7,201 bases of DNA from Bacteroidales bacterium 45-6 (GCA_001897035.1 MKRS01000522.1:1-7201); one strand, 5' to 3'. Counted from the stretch's first letter, positions 1 to 7,195 are shown. Notes: generated from the sequence alone by a model not told the origin. Numbers and translations are program-made.

Positions 1-8
1 AGAATCGA

Positions 9-114
9 AATGCAAAGAGACAAAGACACGACGTTTTTTTTTGTAAACACTTTATTCGACAGGCATCCCGTGTCCTGATTTGGTAAGTAAAATATACCTT
101 GGCGGCTTTGCGTT
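9..114. repeat. Putative dispersed intergenic repeat with inverted GCAAAG-type ends
   Basis: The left arm (9-25) reads AATGCAAAGAGACAAAG. The reverse complement of the right arm (97-114) reads AACGCAAAGCCGCCAAGG. The first 17 positions match at 12, including an unbroken GCAAAG. Between the arms lie a run of nine T (34-42) and an A/T-rich middle. No open reading frame of note crosses it. From memory, CTTTGCG/GCAAAG strings of this kind recur in intergenic DNA of many bacteria, including Bacteroidota, but that cannot be checked here. It may be a small non-coding dispersed element or a structured 3' region of a gene lying to the left of the window. The boundaries are approximate. Confidence 0.4.
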
Positions 115-119
115 AAAAA

Positions 120-299
120 TATAAGACAATCTTTTAGCATTTACCTAAACTATCCATGAAAGGAAATGGAAATTGCCTTTTTCAGGGAAAGTAGCACGTT
201 TCCGACAAGATAAATCAGGTATCGATATCCTGACATAAAAAATCTTCTTATCTTAGGGTCTAAATAACAGGAACTTCATCTTTCAAGCAACTATTTGCG
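120..299 (+). promoter_or_regulatory. Non-coding leader of the S8 protease gene with a weak promoter candidate
   Basis: No credible gene is seen here on either strand; the longest ATG-started frame noticed, at 156, gives 12 residues. TATCTTAG at 249-256 fits seven of eight positions of the Bacteroidota -7 element TAnnTTTG and lies 43 bases before the ATG. No matching TTG or TTTG -33 element is present at the usual spacing, so the promoter call is weak. An imperfect inverted repeat, CAGGTATCGATATCCTG, sits at 216-232, just upstream, where a regulator could bind. No Shine-Dalgarno sequence precedes the ATG at 300, which is common in Bacteroidota. Confidence 0.25.
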
Positions 300-1907
300 A
301 TGAAAAAACTACTGCTGACCATAACCATTTACCTTGTATCTGCCGCGGACGTGCCAGCCCAGTATAATACCTGGATCCAATTCAAGGATAAAAACGGGAC
401 TTCGGGGACATTTACCAAGCCGACGAGCTATTTGTCGGAAAGGGCGATCAACCGTAGAGCGAAACAGCAAATCCAAATCGACTCCACCGACCTGCCCATA
501 AGCCGAACGTATGTAAATCAAGTCTTAGCCAAAGGGGTAAGGCTCAAAAACACGAGCAAATGGCTCAACGGCATAACGGTTGCCATGAATGATACTTCCG
601 CCTTGCTCGAGCTGAGAAAACTTCCGTTTGTCAAGCATTTGGAATTGACATTGGTTCCTTCGGACTATACCGCATCCAGCATATCCAAAACTGTCAGGAT
701 GACCAAAGCCGCTTTGGATCCCACTTATGGCGATGCTTTTCACCAAATAGACATCCACAACGGACAAAAACTGCATTCGGCGGGATACCGAGGGAAAGGC
801 TTGGCTATAGGGGTGCTTGACGGCGGGTTTTACAAAGCGAATGAAATTCTAGTTTTCGACAGCCTGTTCCAACAAAACCGCTTGGTTGGTGTTCGGAATT
901 TTGCGGACAGCACCTCCGATTTTTTCTCCATCAACATGTCCCACGGAACAAGCGTGCTATCGGTCATGGCCGCAAACCTTCCCGGGAAAATGATAGGGGC
1001 TGCTCCCGATGCCTCCTACTGGCTTCTCCGGACAGAATATGCGCCAACAGAATATCCTGTGGAGGTGGACAACTGGGTAGCAGGGATCGAGTTTGCCGAC
1101 AGTGCAGGCGTGGACATCGTCAATTCATCGCTGGGTTATACCGAGTTTGATTATTCGGGAATGAACTACACCTATCAAACCCTAAATGGAAGGACTTCGA
1201 GGGCCTCCATCGCAGCAAACCTTGCAGCGAGGAAAGGAATGATTGTGGTGAATGCAGCCGGCAACGACGGAAGCAAATCTTGGCACTACATTTCTGTGCC
1301 TTCTGACGCTGATTCCATCCTCTGTGTGGGAGCAGTTGATGCAAATGGGAACATAGCAAATTTCAGCAGCTATGGCCCCTCCTCGGACGGCAGGGTGAAG
1401 CCTGACGTGTGTGCCATGGGTTACCAAACAATCGTTGCGAGTATTGATGGAATCTACCCCAGTTCCGGAACATCATTTGCCACGCCCATCATAGCCGGAT
1501 TGGTGGCCTGCGTATGGCAATCTCTGCCCCACCTGAACAACATCGAGATCATCAACCTCATGAAGAAATATTCTTCCCTGCACGCATCGCCCAACAACAG
1601 TCTTGGCTACGGAATTCCGGATGTATATGCCCTCTACGATGAAAACCGACTGGTCTCTGGCATATCAGCGAATGCCATTTCGAAAGACGTTACGGCCTAT
1701 TTTTCGGGTGGAAACCTGGTGATACAGCAAGTTGGAGAGGAAAAGGCCACTGCAACCTTGTTCAGCATAACAGGACAGAAATTGGGTGAGTGGCAATGGG
1801 AGGACAAGGTCAATATTTCCAACTGGAATTTACTGCCAAGGGGAACTTACCTCTTGTCTGTGGAGGCACATTCAACGAGAATAGTGTTAAAACTGTTGAA
1901 AAGATAG
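300..1907 (+). CDS. Secreted S8 (subtilisin-like) serine protease with T9SS type A sorting domain
   Basis: This is a predicted exported endopeptidase of 535 residues. Residues 1-20 form a signal peptide: two Lys, a hydrophobic core at 4-15, and a likely cut after Val-Pro-Ala20. Residues 21 to about 125 form a propeptide-like region with the YLSERAINRR and DLPI motifs seen in Bacteroidota subtilases. The catalytic domain spans about 165-445: Asp174 (VLDGG), His215 (SHGTS), oxyanion Asn322 (AAGND) and nucleophile Ser392 (GTSFATP). Residues from about 466 to 535 resemble the T9SS C-terminal sorting domain, with a G-T-Y-L-L-S-V strand and a basic KLLKR end. The protein should therefore cross the inner membrane by Sec and the outer membrane by T9SS, ending released or surface-anchored. 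The substrate cannot be read from the sequence; nutrient proteolysis is a guess. The start is supported by the signal peptide that follows it directly. The gene stands alone and converges on the nuo operon. Confidence 0.93.
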   Translation: MKKLLLTITIYLVSAADVPAQYNTWIQFKDKNGTSGTFTKPTSYLSERAINRRAKQQIQIDSTDLPISRTYVNQVLAKGVRLKNTSKWLNGITVAMNDTSALLELRKLPFVKHLELTLVPSDYTASSISKTVRMTKAALDPTYGDAFHQIDIHNGQKLHSAGYRGKGLAIGVLDGGFYKANEILVFDSLFQQNRLVGVRNFADSTSDFFSINMSHGTSVLSVMAANLPGKMIGAAPDASYWLLRTEYAPTEYPVEVDNWVAGIEFADSAGVDIVNSSLGYTEFDYSGMNYTYQTLNGRTSRASIAANLAARKGMIVVNAAGNDGSKSWHYISVPSDADSILCVGAVDANGNIANFSSYGPSSDGRVKPDVCAMGYQTIVASIDGIYPSSGTSFATPIIAGLVACVWQSLPHLNNIEIINLMKKYSSLHASPNNSLGYGIPDVYALYDENRLVSGISANAISKDVTAYFSGGNLVIQQVGEEKATATLFSITGQKLGEWQWEDKVNISNWNLLPRGTYLLSVEAHSTRIVLKLLKR

Positions 1908-1930
1908 ACGATGAAAACCAAGAGAAAACG

Positions 1931-1962
1931 AGCAGGGCTTCCCTTATTAGAGAAGCCCTGCT
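1931..1962. terminator. Bidirectional intrinsic terminator between the protease gene and nuoN
   Basis: An 11-bp perfect stem, AGCAGGGCTTC (1931-1941) with GAAGCCCTGCT (1952-1962), encloses a 10-base loop. On the plus strand it is followed by a T-rich stretch (TTTGTTCTTGTTT), and it lies 23 bases after the protease stop codon. Read on the minus strand it is followed by CGTTTTCTCTT, and it lies about 40 bases beyond the nuoN stop. Both convergent transcripts can therefore use the same hairpin. The T tracts are interrupted, so efficiency may differ between directions. Confidence 0.85.
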
Positions 1963-1973
1963 TTGTTCTTGTT

Positions 1974-1993
1974 TATCGGAGGATCCTCCGGTA
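1974..1993. repeat. Palindrome next to the nuoN stop codon
   Basis: Positions 1977-1990 are a perfect 14-bp palindrome, CGGAGGATCCTCCG. In RNA, a G-U pair and two A-U pairs extend the stem outward to 1974-1993, leaving a GATC tetraloop. It starts eight bases beyond the nuoN stop codon on the minus strand. No T run follows it in either direction, so it is unlikely to be a terminator by itself. It could protect the 3' end of the nuo messenger or bind a protein; neither role is shown by the sequence. Confidence 0.5.
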
Positions 1994-2001
1994 TGTTATT
2001 T

Positions 2002-3390
2002 TCAAATTGTAAGACTCGTGATGATGGAAGGATAGATTCCCAACAAAATATTCAAGGCGATGGCGATAACTGCTACAACGGCTACTTCTATCGGATATTT
2101 AATCACGTGGCTCGTATCCGGTTCTTTCGTGAACATCAGGTTCACGATGCGGAAGTAGTAGAAAACGCTCACGATGGAGTTCAAAACCCCGACAACAACC
2201 AAACCGGTTTCACCGATGGATAACATTTCATTGAAAAGGAAGAACTTAGCCATGAAGCCCGAGAAGATCGGGATACCAGCCATTGAGAACATGGCCGCTG
2301 TGAGTACGACAGCCATCAGCGGGTTGGTCTTGCCCAAGCCCGAGAACATTTCCATGTCTTGCTTTCCTTTGGCATGACACACCGCAATCACTACTGAGAA
2401 TGCAGCTACGCCAGCCAGTGAATATGCCGCAGTATAATAGAGCAATATCTCCGAATTTTGATGCAAATAAAGAAGCGCCATCAGCATGAACCCTGCATGC
2501 GAGATTCCGGAATATGCCAACAAGCGTTTGATGTTCGTTTGCTTGATTGCTGTAATGTTTCCGATGGTCATCGTCAGGATGGAAATGACCACGATAATAA
2601 TCCGGGAAGAACCCGAAATCGTCGGCACCAAAATATCCATCAGCTTGTAGAGTGTAGCCACCGCAGCCACTTTCACCAAAGTGCTCATTACCGTCGTGAT
2701 GATCGTTGGCGCACCTTGATATACGTCTGGCGCCCAAAAGTGGAACGGAGCTGCAGAAACCTTGAACAGCATCCCCACCAATATCAATGTCAAGCCGAGC
2801 GAATACCAGACTGGGAAAGTTGTGCTATGCGAAACCTCGATTATCTTGGAAATATCGAATGTGCCTGTGGCTCCATAAATCAATGCCACCCCAAACAAAA
2901 TGAGAGACGAGGCAAACGATCCCATCAGGAAGTATTTCATCCCTGCCTCGTTGCTTCTGCGGCTTTTCACGTTGCTTGCCGGCAAGAGGTAGAGCGAGAT
3001 GGACAAGACTTCCAATCCGATAAAAAACATCGAAAGGTTACTGAACGACACCATGGCAATTGCCCCCGAAAGGAGGAACAGGATGATGGCAGTGTAGTCG
3101 GTGTAGTGTCCGGTTCTTTCCCGTGTGCAAAAAGGGATCAAGCACAATATCAGGGCTGTCAACAGAACAAACAATGCGGAAAAAGCTTTCGCATAATTGT
3201 TGAAAACCAACATCCCGGGCAACGAAACGATGTCGAGGAACGAACCATGCGTCAGCAAATCGTTCACCGTCAACCCAAACAAGCCCAATAATGCGATCAC
3301 GACTACTGGAACAATGGTTTTCTTTATGTTCAGAATCTCAAGGACGAGGCAAAGAACCCCCAAAAAAGCTACAGCTAATAGTAAACTCAT
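2002..3390 (-). CDS. nuoN: NADH-quinone oxidoreductase (complex I) subunit N
   Basis: NuoN is one of three antiporter-like subunits of the complex I membrane arm, lying closest to the quinone-reducing part. It moves protons across the inner membrane during quinone reduction, most likely of menaquinone in this phylum. The protein has 462 residues, near the usual 460-490, and is hydrophobic throughout, consistent with about 14 membrane helices. Visible proton-path residues are Glu127 (GLEVLSISLYLL), Lys210 (FKVSAAPFHFW), Lys240 (TLVKVAA) and Lys382 (SGFMAKFFLF). The loop after His217 keeps the family APDVYQGAPT form. A TAA codon lies in frame two codons before the ATG, which fixes the start; no Shine-Dalgarno sequence is seen. 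It is the last gene of the operon, 106 bases after nuoM, and is followed by the shared terminator. Nothing in it looks broken. Confidence 0.97.
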   Translation of the reverse strand: MSLLLAVAFLGVLCLVLEILNIKKTIVPVVVIALLGLFGLTVNDLLTHGSFLDIVSLPGMLVFNNYAKAFSALFVLLTALILCLIPFCTRERTGHYTDYTAIILFLLSGAIAMVSFSNLSMFFIGLEVLSISLYLLPASNVKSRRSNEAGMKYFLMGSFASSLILFGVALIYGATGTFDISKIIEVSHSTTFPVWYSLGLTLILVGMLFKVSAAPFHFWAPDVYQGAPTIITTVMSTLVKVAAVATLYKLMDILVPTISGSSRIIIVVISILTMTIGNITAIKQTNIKRLLAYSGISHAGFMLMALLYLHQNSEILLYYTAAYSLAGVAAFSVVIAVCHAKGKQDMEMFSGLGKTNPLMAVVLTAAMFSMAGIPIFSGFMAKFFLFNEMLSIGETGLVVVGVLNSIVSVFYYFRIVNLMFTKEPDTSHVIKYPIEVAVVAVIAIALNILLGIYPSIITSLTI

Positions 3391-3403
3391 TTTCTGTTAT
3401 ATC

Positions 3404-3442
3404 TAATGGATAATTTGCTAATGTGATAATTTGCCAATAAAA
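3404..3442. repeat. 8-bp tandem repeat in the nuoM-nuoN spacer
   Basis: On the plus strand the segment reads as successive units TAATGGA, TAATTTGC, TAATGTGA, TAATTTGC, CAATAAAA. On the minus strand, the direction of transcription, the core units are GCAAATTA and TCACATTA alternating. The pair GATAATTTGCTAAT (3409-3422) and GATAATTTGCCAAT (3425-3438) differ at one base and are 16 bases apart, which is two units. The array lies 14 bases from the nuoN start codon. The remaining spacer (3443-3496) shows only a weak TGCCAA/TTGGCA inverted pair at 3445-3450 and 3481-3486, and no promoter match. From memory, similar GCACATTA/GCAAATTA arrays occur between genes in Cytophagales genomes. Confidence 0.6.
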
Positions 3443-3496
3443 GGTGCCAAGCCGGTATTATTCGAACTCAACAAGAGGGGTTGGCAGATTCTCATA

Positions 3497-4930
3497 TCAA
3501 ACAATTTGTTTTACAATCTCTTTTATTGCAGGGTCAATCAACTCAATAAGCGGTTGCGGGTAAATTCCAAAAAGGATTACCAGCCCGATAATCAGCGAGA
3601 AAACCAATATTTCGCCTGCTGTCAAATCGAAGAACGGCTTGGCACTTGCTTCGCCAAGCATCACGTGCTGGAACATCCGAGTCATGTAGAATGCTCCGAG
3701 GATAATGGTTAAACCTCCAACCACGGCAAACCACAGGTTCACTTGCAACAAGCTGTAAAGCACCGTGAATTCCCCGATGAAATTGAATGTCAGCGGCAAG
3801 GCCACAGAAGCCAATACAAGTACGATGAACGCTGTGCTGAATTTTCCAGCATGGGCTTTGATCCCGCCCATCTCATCGATGTTGGCAGTTCCCAAACGTT
3901 TGTAAATAATATCGGCGGCATAAAATAGCCCGACAATTACCAAACCATGTGCCAGCATCTGAAGAACCGCTCCGCGCAAGCCATCCACCGTCAAGGTATA
4001 AGCGCCGGCAGCGATGAGGCCGACGTGTGCCAAGGATGAATAGGCAAGGAAGCGTTTGATATTTCGTTGTTTCAATGTGATGATCGAACCGTAGATGACA
4101 CCGGCAACCGACACCCCGATCAAAATGTATTTGAAGCACTCGGCCGCTGCGGGAGCCACGGGCAATTGCCAGCGGATGATACTATACAATCCCATTTTCA
4201 GCATGATACCCGAAAGCAGCATGGTGCCGTAAGCAGGGGCTTTCTGATAGGTGGAAGCCTGCCAGGAGTGGAAGGGGATAATCGGTATCTTGATGGCATA
4301 AGCAAGGAAAAATCCTGCAAACACCCAGTATTGCGTTTCAACAGGCAGCTTGAGGCTGTACCAGGCGTCGATTGAAAAGCTTTTTGCTTGCGTGTAGAGG
4401 TAGATCAACGACAGGAGCATGAAAAGCGAGCCGGCAAATGTGTAGATGAAGAAGGTGATGACCGCTTTCTTGCGTTTCTCAAATTCTCCATTGCCCCAAA
4501 CCAAAATAATAAAGTAGATCGGGATTAAGGAAAGTTCCCAGAAAATATAATATATCAACCCGTCGCTACTGGTGAAAGTCCCAATCATGGCAAGCGACAT
4601 GAACAGGATCAGCGAGTAGAGTGTTTTTGCATTTTTTATTTCCTTGTTCCAAGTGGTGAGGATAATAATGGGGGTAAGGACTGTGGTCAGCAGCACCATG
4701 GCAAGGGCCAATCCATCTATCTTAAACGACAAGGAAATGTGGGGATATGAAACCCAAGGAATAGCGGCCCCTACATTTGCACCACCCAGATAGCCTTGCA
4801 GCATACAGATGGATGAGAGCAAGGTGAGCACACTGAAAAACAACGCCGATTTCTTTGCCAATTTATTTCCTGAGACGAACGTGAGAACCACCCCAGCTAA
4901 CAAGACCAATAAGACAGCTACTATATTCAT
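3497..4930 (-). CDS. nuoM: NADH-quinone oxidoreductase (complex I) subunit M
   Basis: NuoM is the middle antiporter-like proton-pumping subunit of the complex I membrane arm, sitting between NuoL and NuoN. The protein has 477 residues, somewhat shorter than the 509 of Escherichia coli, with about 14 membrane helices. Visible key residues are Glu132 (FWELSLIPIYF), Lys214 (AIKIPIIPFH), Lys245 (GIMLKMGLY), His302 (SSLAHVGL), His328 (QMLAHGL) and Glu387 (FIGEF). These correspond to E. coli Glu144, Lys234, Lys265, His322, His348 and Glu407. The loop after His221 reads SWQASTYQKAPAYG, where the family usually has a Pro-Asp pair. The start is fixed by an in-frame TAA two codons upstream (TAA AAA ATG). 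No Shine-Dalgarno sequence is visible. It lies 47 bases after nuoL and 106 before nuoN, with the same orientation. Confidence 0.97.
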   Translation of the reverse strand: MNIVAVLLVLLAGVVLTFVSGNKLAKKSALFFSVLTLLSSICMLQGYLGGANVGAAIPWVSYPHISLSFKIDGLALAMVLLTTVLTPIIILTTWNKEIKNAKTLYSLILFMSLAMIGTFTSSDGLIYYIFWELSLIPIYFIILVWGNGEFEKRKKAVITFFIYTFAGSLFMLLSLIYLYTQAKSFSIDAWYSLKLPVETQYWVFAGFFLAYAIKIPIIPFHSWQASTYQKAPAYGTMLLSGIMLKMGLYSIIRWQLPVAPAAAECFKYILIGVSVAGVIYGSIITLKQRNIKRFLAYSSLAHVGLIAAGAYTLTVDGLRGAVLQMLAHGLVIVGLFYAADIIYKRLGTANIDEMGGIKAHAGKFSTAFIVLVLASVALPLTFNFIGEFTVLYSLLQVNLWFAVVGGLTIILGAFYMTRMFQHVMLGEASAKPFFDLTAGEILVFSLIIGLVILFGIYPQPLIELIDPAIKEIVKQIV

Positions 4931-4937
4931 TTTTTAC

Positions 4938-4959
4938 TTCAATTTCAAATTCAAAATTC
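4938..4959. repeat. AATTTGAA-type short repeat in the nuoL-nuoM spacer
   Basis: On the minus strand this 22-base segment is built of units GAATTTT, GAATTT, GAAATT and GAA, so it has a 6-7 base period with a GAA start to each unit. It occupies about half of the 47-base spacer and ends seven bases before the nuoM ATG. It supplies an A/T-rich, probably unstructured leader for nuoM translation. Its low complexity means that chance or replication slippage could explain it. From memory, similar strings occur between Bacteroidota genes. Confidence 0.4.
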
Positions 4960-4977
4960 CGTTACAATCAACTGGAA

Positions 4978-6864
4978 TCAAAGGATGAATAAATAGGTTA
5001 GAATCGCACACAAGCCTACTACAAACGCCACAAGGTAGGTGCCGATGCTTCCATCCTGAATCAGCCGGGCTTGAGTTGAAATGTATCCCGTAAGGCTTCC
5101 TATTCCATCCACAACATAGGCGATAGCTTTCTCAAATACATTCGTGAACAGCGAGGACAGGGCATAGACCGGTTTCACGACTACAGCCTGATACAATTCA
5201 TCCACGTAGAATTTGTTGTAAACCACTTTGCCAAAGCCCTCTTTCTCTTCGTCGGCGGAAGGTACATTTTTCTTGGAAAGGTATAGGAAATAGGCGATAG
5301 CAATACCAACGATCGCACCCACTAAGGCAACGCCCATCAAGGTGTATTCCATGGCTCCCAGATGGTGCGCCTCTTCCGATACCGCAGGCAACACTGGAGC
5401 GAGGTATTCACTGATCCAACTGTATCCGGGAATGCCGAGAAGCCCACCAAGTGTGGACAAGATGGCCAATACGATCAACGGGATAGTCATTGTTTTGGGT
5501 GACTCGTGAATATGATGCTTTTCTTCCTCTGTGCCTCTGAACTTTCCGAAGAAAGTGAGGAACAAGGCACGGAACATATAGAATGCCGTCATGATAGAGG
5601 CAAGGGAGCCGATTACCAAAAGCAACTTGTTGTGTTCGAATGTTGATAGCAGGATTTCATCTTTGGAAAAGAACCCGGCAAACGGGAAAATTCCAGAAAT
5701 AGCAAGCGTGGCGATGAAGAACGTGACATAGGTGACAAACATCGCCGATTTCACACCGCCCATCTTGCGTATGTCTTGCTGACCGCCCAATCCATGTATT
5801 ACAGAACCTGCCCCGAGGAACAAGCAAGCCTTGAAGAAGGCATGTGTCACCACATGGAACACGGCCGCCGAATAGGCTCCCACACCGAGTGCGAGGAACA
5901 TCAAGCCGAGCTGCGATACGGTAGAATATGCGAGCACTTTCTTAATATCTGTCTGCATGAGGCCGATGGTGGCTGCAAACAATGCCGTGGCAGCTCCCAC
6001 GATGGCGATCAATAACTGAACATCGGGTATCACATTGTAGAGGAAGCCCATGCGGGTGACAAGAAAAATACCTCCCGTCACCATCGTGGCGGCATGGATC
6101 AACGCCGACACAGGCGTTGGCCCAGCCATTGCGTCCGGCAACCAGGTGTAGAGGGGCAACTGGGCACTCTTACCCGTTGCTCCAATGAAGAGGCATACGC
6201 CGGCCAATGTTAATCCCGCAAATACGGTAGGTGAGGTGAGCGAGGCCAGGCTGAAGCCGGCCTTCATGTGGGCATAGTCCAAAGTCCCGAAAATGTGAGC
6301 CAGTGTGAACATCCCGATCAGGAAACCCAAGTCCCCGATGCGGTTCATGATGAACGCCTTTTTGGCGGCGTCGTTATAGCTTTGGTTTTTGTACCAGAAT
6401 CCGATCAAGAGGTAAGAACACAATCCTACGCCTTCCCATCCGATGAATGTCACCAGGAGATTTCCTCCCATCACAAGCATCAGCATGAATCCTACGAAAA
6501 GATTGAGGTAGGCGAAAAAACGGTCTTTGTTTTCATCATCGTGCATGTAGCCGATGGAATAAAGGTGGATCAACGCCCCGATGCCCGTCACAAACAGCAA
6601 CCATAGTAAGGAAAGCTGGTCGAGCAAAAAGTCAAGCCCAATGGTAAAGCCTTCGAGTGAAATCCAGTTGAACAGATGAACTACAATCGGTGTTTTGGAG
6701 ACATAAACCTGCTGGAAGAAATAAACCGAAATCACAAACGAAACCGTCACGGCCAACGTGGCCACAATGCCCGAAATCTCGCGCGTCTTTTTCCCCGCAA
6801 ACAGGTTGTAGAGAAACCCGATGAATGGGCTTAGAATAAGTATAAGTGCCAAACTTGTTTCCAT
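4978..6864 (-). CDS. nuoL: NADH-quinone oxidoreductase (complex I) subunit L
   Basis: NuoL is the distal and largest antiporter-like subunit of complex I. It pumps protons and carries the long lateral helix that runs along the membrane arm over NuoM and NuoN. The protein has 628 residues (613 in E. coli), with about 16 membrane helices. Key residues are Glu144 (IGWEGVGLCSYLL), Lys232 (GKSAQLPLYTWLPDAM), His257 (ALIHAATMV), His341 and Lys345 (VTHAFFKACLF), and Lys401-Asp402 (FFSKDEIL). These match E. coli Glu144, Lys229, His254, His338, Lys342 and Lys399-Asp400. Residues 446-459 form a charged His-rich loop. NKFYVDELYQ (550-559) precedes the lateral helix, and a last membrane helix (about 609-627) anchors the C-terminus. 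An in-frame TGA five codons upstream excludes a longer start. It begins seven bases after the nuoK stop, implying co-transcription and probably coupled translation. Confidence 0.98.
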   Translation of the reverse strand: METSLALILILSPFIGFLYNLFAGKKTREISGIVATLAVTVSFVISVYFFQQVYVSKTPIVVHLFNWISLEGFTIGLDFLLDQLSLLWLLFVTGIGALIHLYSIGYMHDDENKDRFFAYLNLFVGFMLMLVMGGNLLVTFIGWEGVGLCSYLLIGFWYKNQSYNDAAKKAFIMNRIGDLGFLIGMFTLAHIFGTLDYAHMKAGFSLASLTSPTVFAGLTLAGVCLFIGATGKSAQLPLYTWLPDAMAGPTPVSALIHAATMVTGGIFLVTRMGFLYNVIPDVQLLIAIVGAATALFAATIGLMQTDIKKVLAYSTVSQLGLMFLALGVGAYSAAVFHVVTHAFFKACLFLGAGSVIHGLGGQQDIRKMGGVKSAMFVTYVTFFIATLAISGIFPFAGFFSKDEILLSTFEHNKLLLVIGSLASIMTAFYMFRALFLTFFGKFRGTEEEKHHIHESPKTMTIPLIVLAILSTLGGLLGIPGYSWISEYLAPVLPAVSEEAHHLGAMEYTLMGVALVGAIVGIAIAYFLYLSKKNVPSADEEKEGFGKVVYNKFYVDELYQAVVVKPVYALSSLFTNVFEKAIAYVVDGIGSLTGYISTQARLIQDGSIGTYLVAFVVGLCAILTYLFIL

Positions 6865-6871
6865 CCGTATT

Positions 6872-7195
6872 TTATCCTTTCAAATTTCTTAATGTGGCAA
6901 AATCAATTGAACCGGCATTCCTGAAAATCGACACCAGAATTGATAACCCAACTGCAACTTCGGCGGCTGCTACCGCCATCGAGAAGAACACGAAAACCTG
7001 TCCCGCTGCATCCTGGTGATACACCGAGAAGACCACGAGCAGCAAGTTGACCGCATTCAACATGATTTCAATCGACATCAGCAACACAATCATGCTGCGT
7101 CTGAACAAAACGCCCAAGATACCCACCGAGAAAAGCAAGATGGTGAGGTAAATGTACGAATCGATACCGATGAGCTTTAAAACATTTTCAGCCAT
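6872..7195 (-). CDS. nuoK: NADH-quinone oxidoreductase (complex I) subunit K
   Basis: NuoK is a small membrane subunit of complex I (the bacterial form of mitochondrial ND4L). It helps carry the conformational or charge signal from the quinone site to the pumping subunits. The protein has 107 residues, against 100 in E. coli, with three membrane helices at about 15-31, 35-59 and 67-91. The two buried glutamates essential in the family are present: Glu43 in LLMSIEIMLNAVNL and Glu79 in AVAAAEVAVGLSI, matching E. coli Glu36 and Glu72. The extra residues lie mostly at the N-terminus (MAENVLKLIGIDSY). Only six bases upstream are visible, so an earlier start cannot be excluded, although this one gives a family-like length. 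By the usual gene order, nuoJ should lie just outside the window. Confidence 0.96.
   Translation of the reverse strand: MAENVLKLIGIDSYIYLTILLFSVGILGVLFRRSMIVLLMSIEIMLNAVNLLLVVFSVYHQDAAGQVFVFFSMAVAAAEVAVGLSILVSIFRNAGSIDFATLRNLKG
6875..6880 (-). promoter_or_regulatory. Shine-Dalgarno-like site for nuoL inside the end of nuoK
   Basis: AAAGGA on the minus strand lies ten bases before the nuoL ATG and forms the last two sense codons of nuoK (Lys-Gly), just before its TAA. It is the only start in this window with a recognisable purine-rich site; nuoM, nuoN and the protease gene have none. Bacteroidota ribosomes rely little on such sites, so its use is uncertain. Reinitiation by ribosomes finishing nuoK is an equally good explanation for nuoL translation. 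Confidence 0.4.

Noticed and set aside
74..219. Inverted 8-mers CCTGATTT (74-81) and AAATCAGG (212-219) flanking the non-coding region.
   Set aside because: One 8-base match between arms 130 bases apart is expected by chance about this often in 300 bases, and no other pairing extends it.
1911..2012. A 33-codon open frame just after the protease stop, starting with a Lys/Arg-rich MKTKRKRAG.
   Set aside because: It runs through the terminator stem and the palindrome and overlaps the nuoN end. Its composition is explained by those structures, and no ribosome site or family resemblance is seen.
2458..3291. A 277-codon plus-strand open frame opposite nuoN.
   Set aside because: Its protein is rich in His, Gln, Arg and Cys without any fold-like pattern. 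It is a shadow of the strongly conserved nuoN on the minus strand, as are the shorter frames opposite nuoM and nuoL.
3445..3486. TGCCAA/TTGGCA inverted pair in the nuoM-nuoN spacer as a possible terminator.
   Set aside because: Only six base pairs around a 30-base loop and no following T run, so it would not stop transcription into nuoN.
2002..7195. The possibility that the four membrane genes encode an Mrp-type sodium/proton antiporter or a membrane-bound hydrogenase.
   Set aside because: The order K-L-M-N, the two NuoK glutamates, the NuoL lateral-helix end and a true NuoN fit complex I; Mrp and hydrogenase loci have different gene sets. The complex I input subunits lie outside the window, so this rests on the membrane genes alone.
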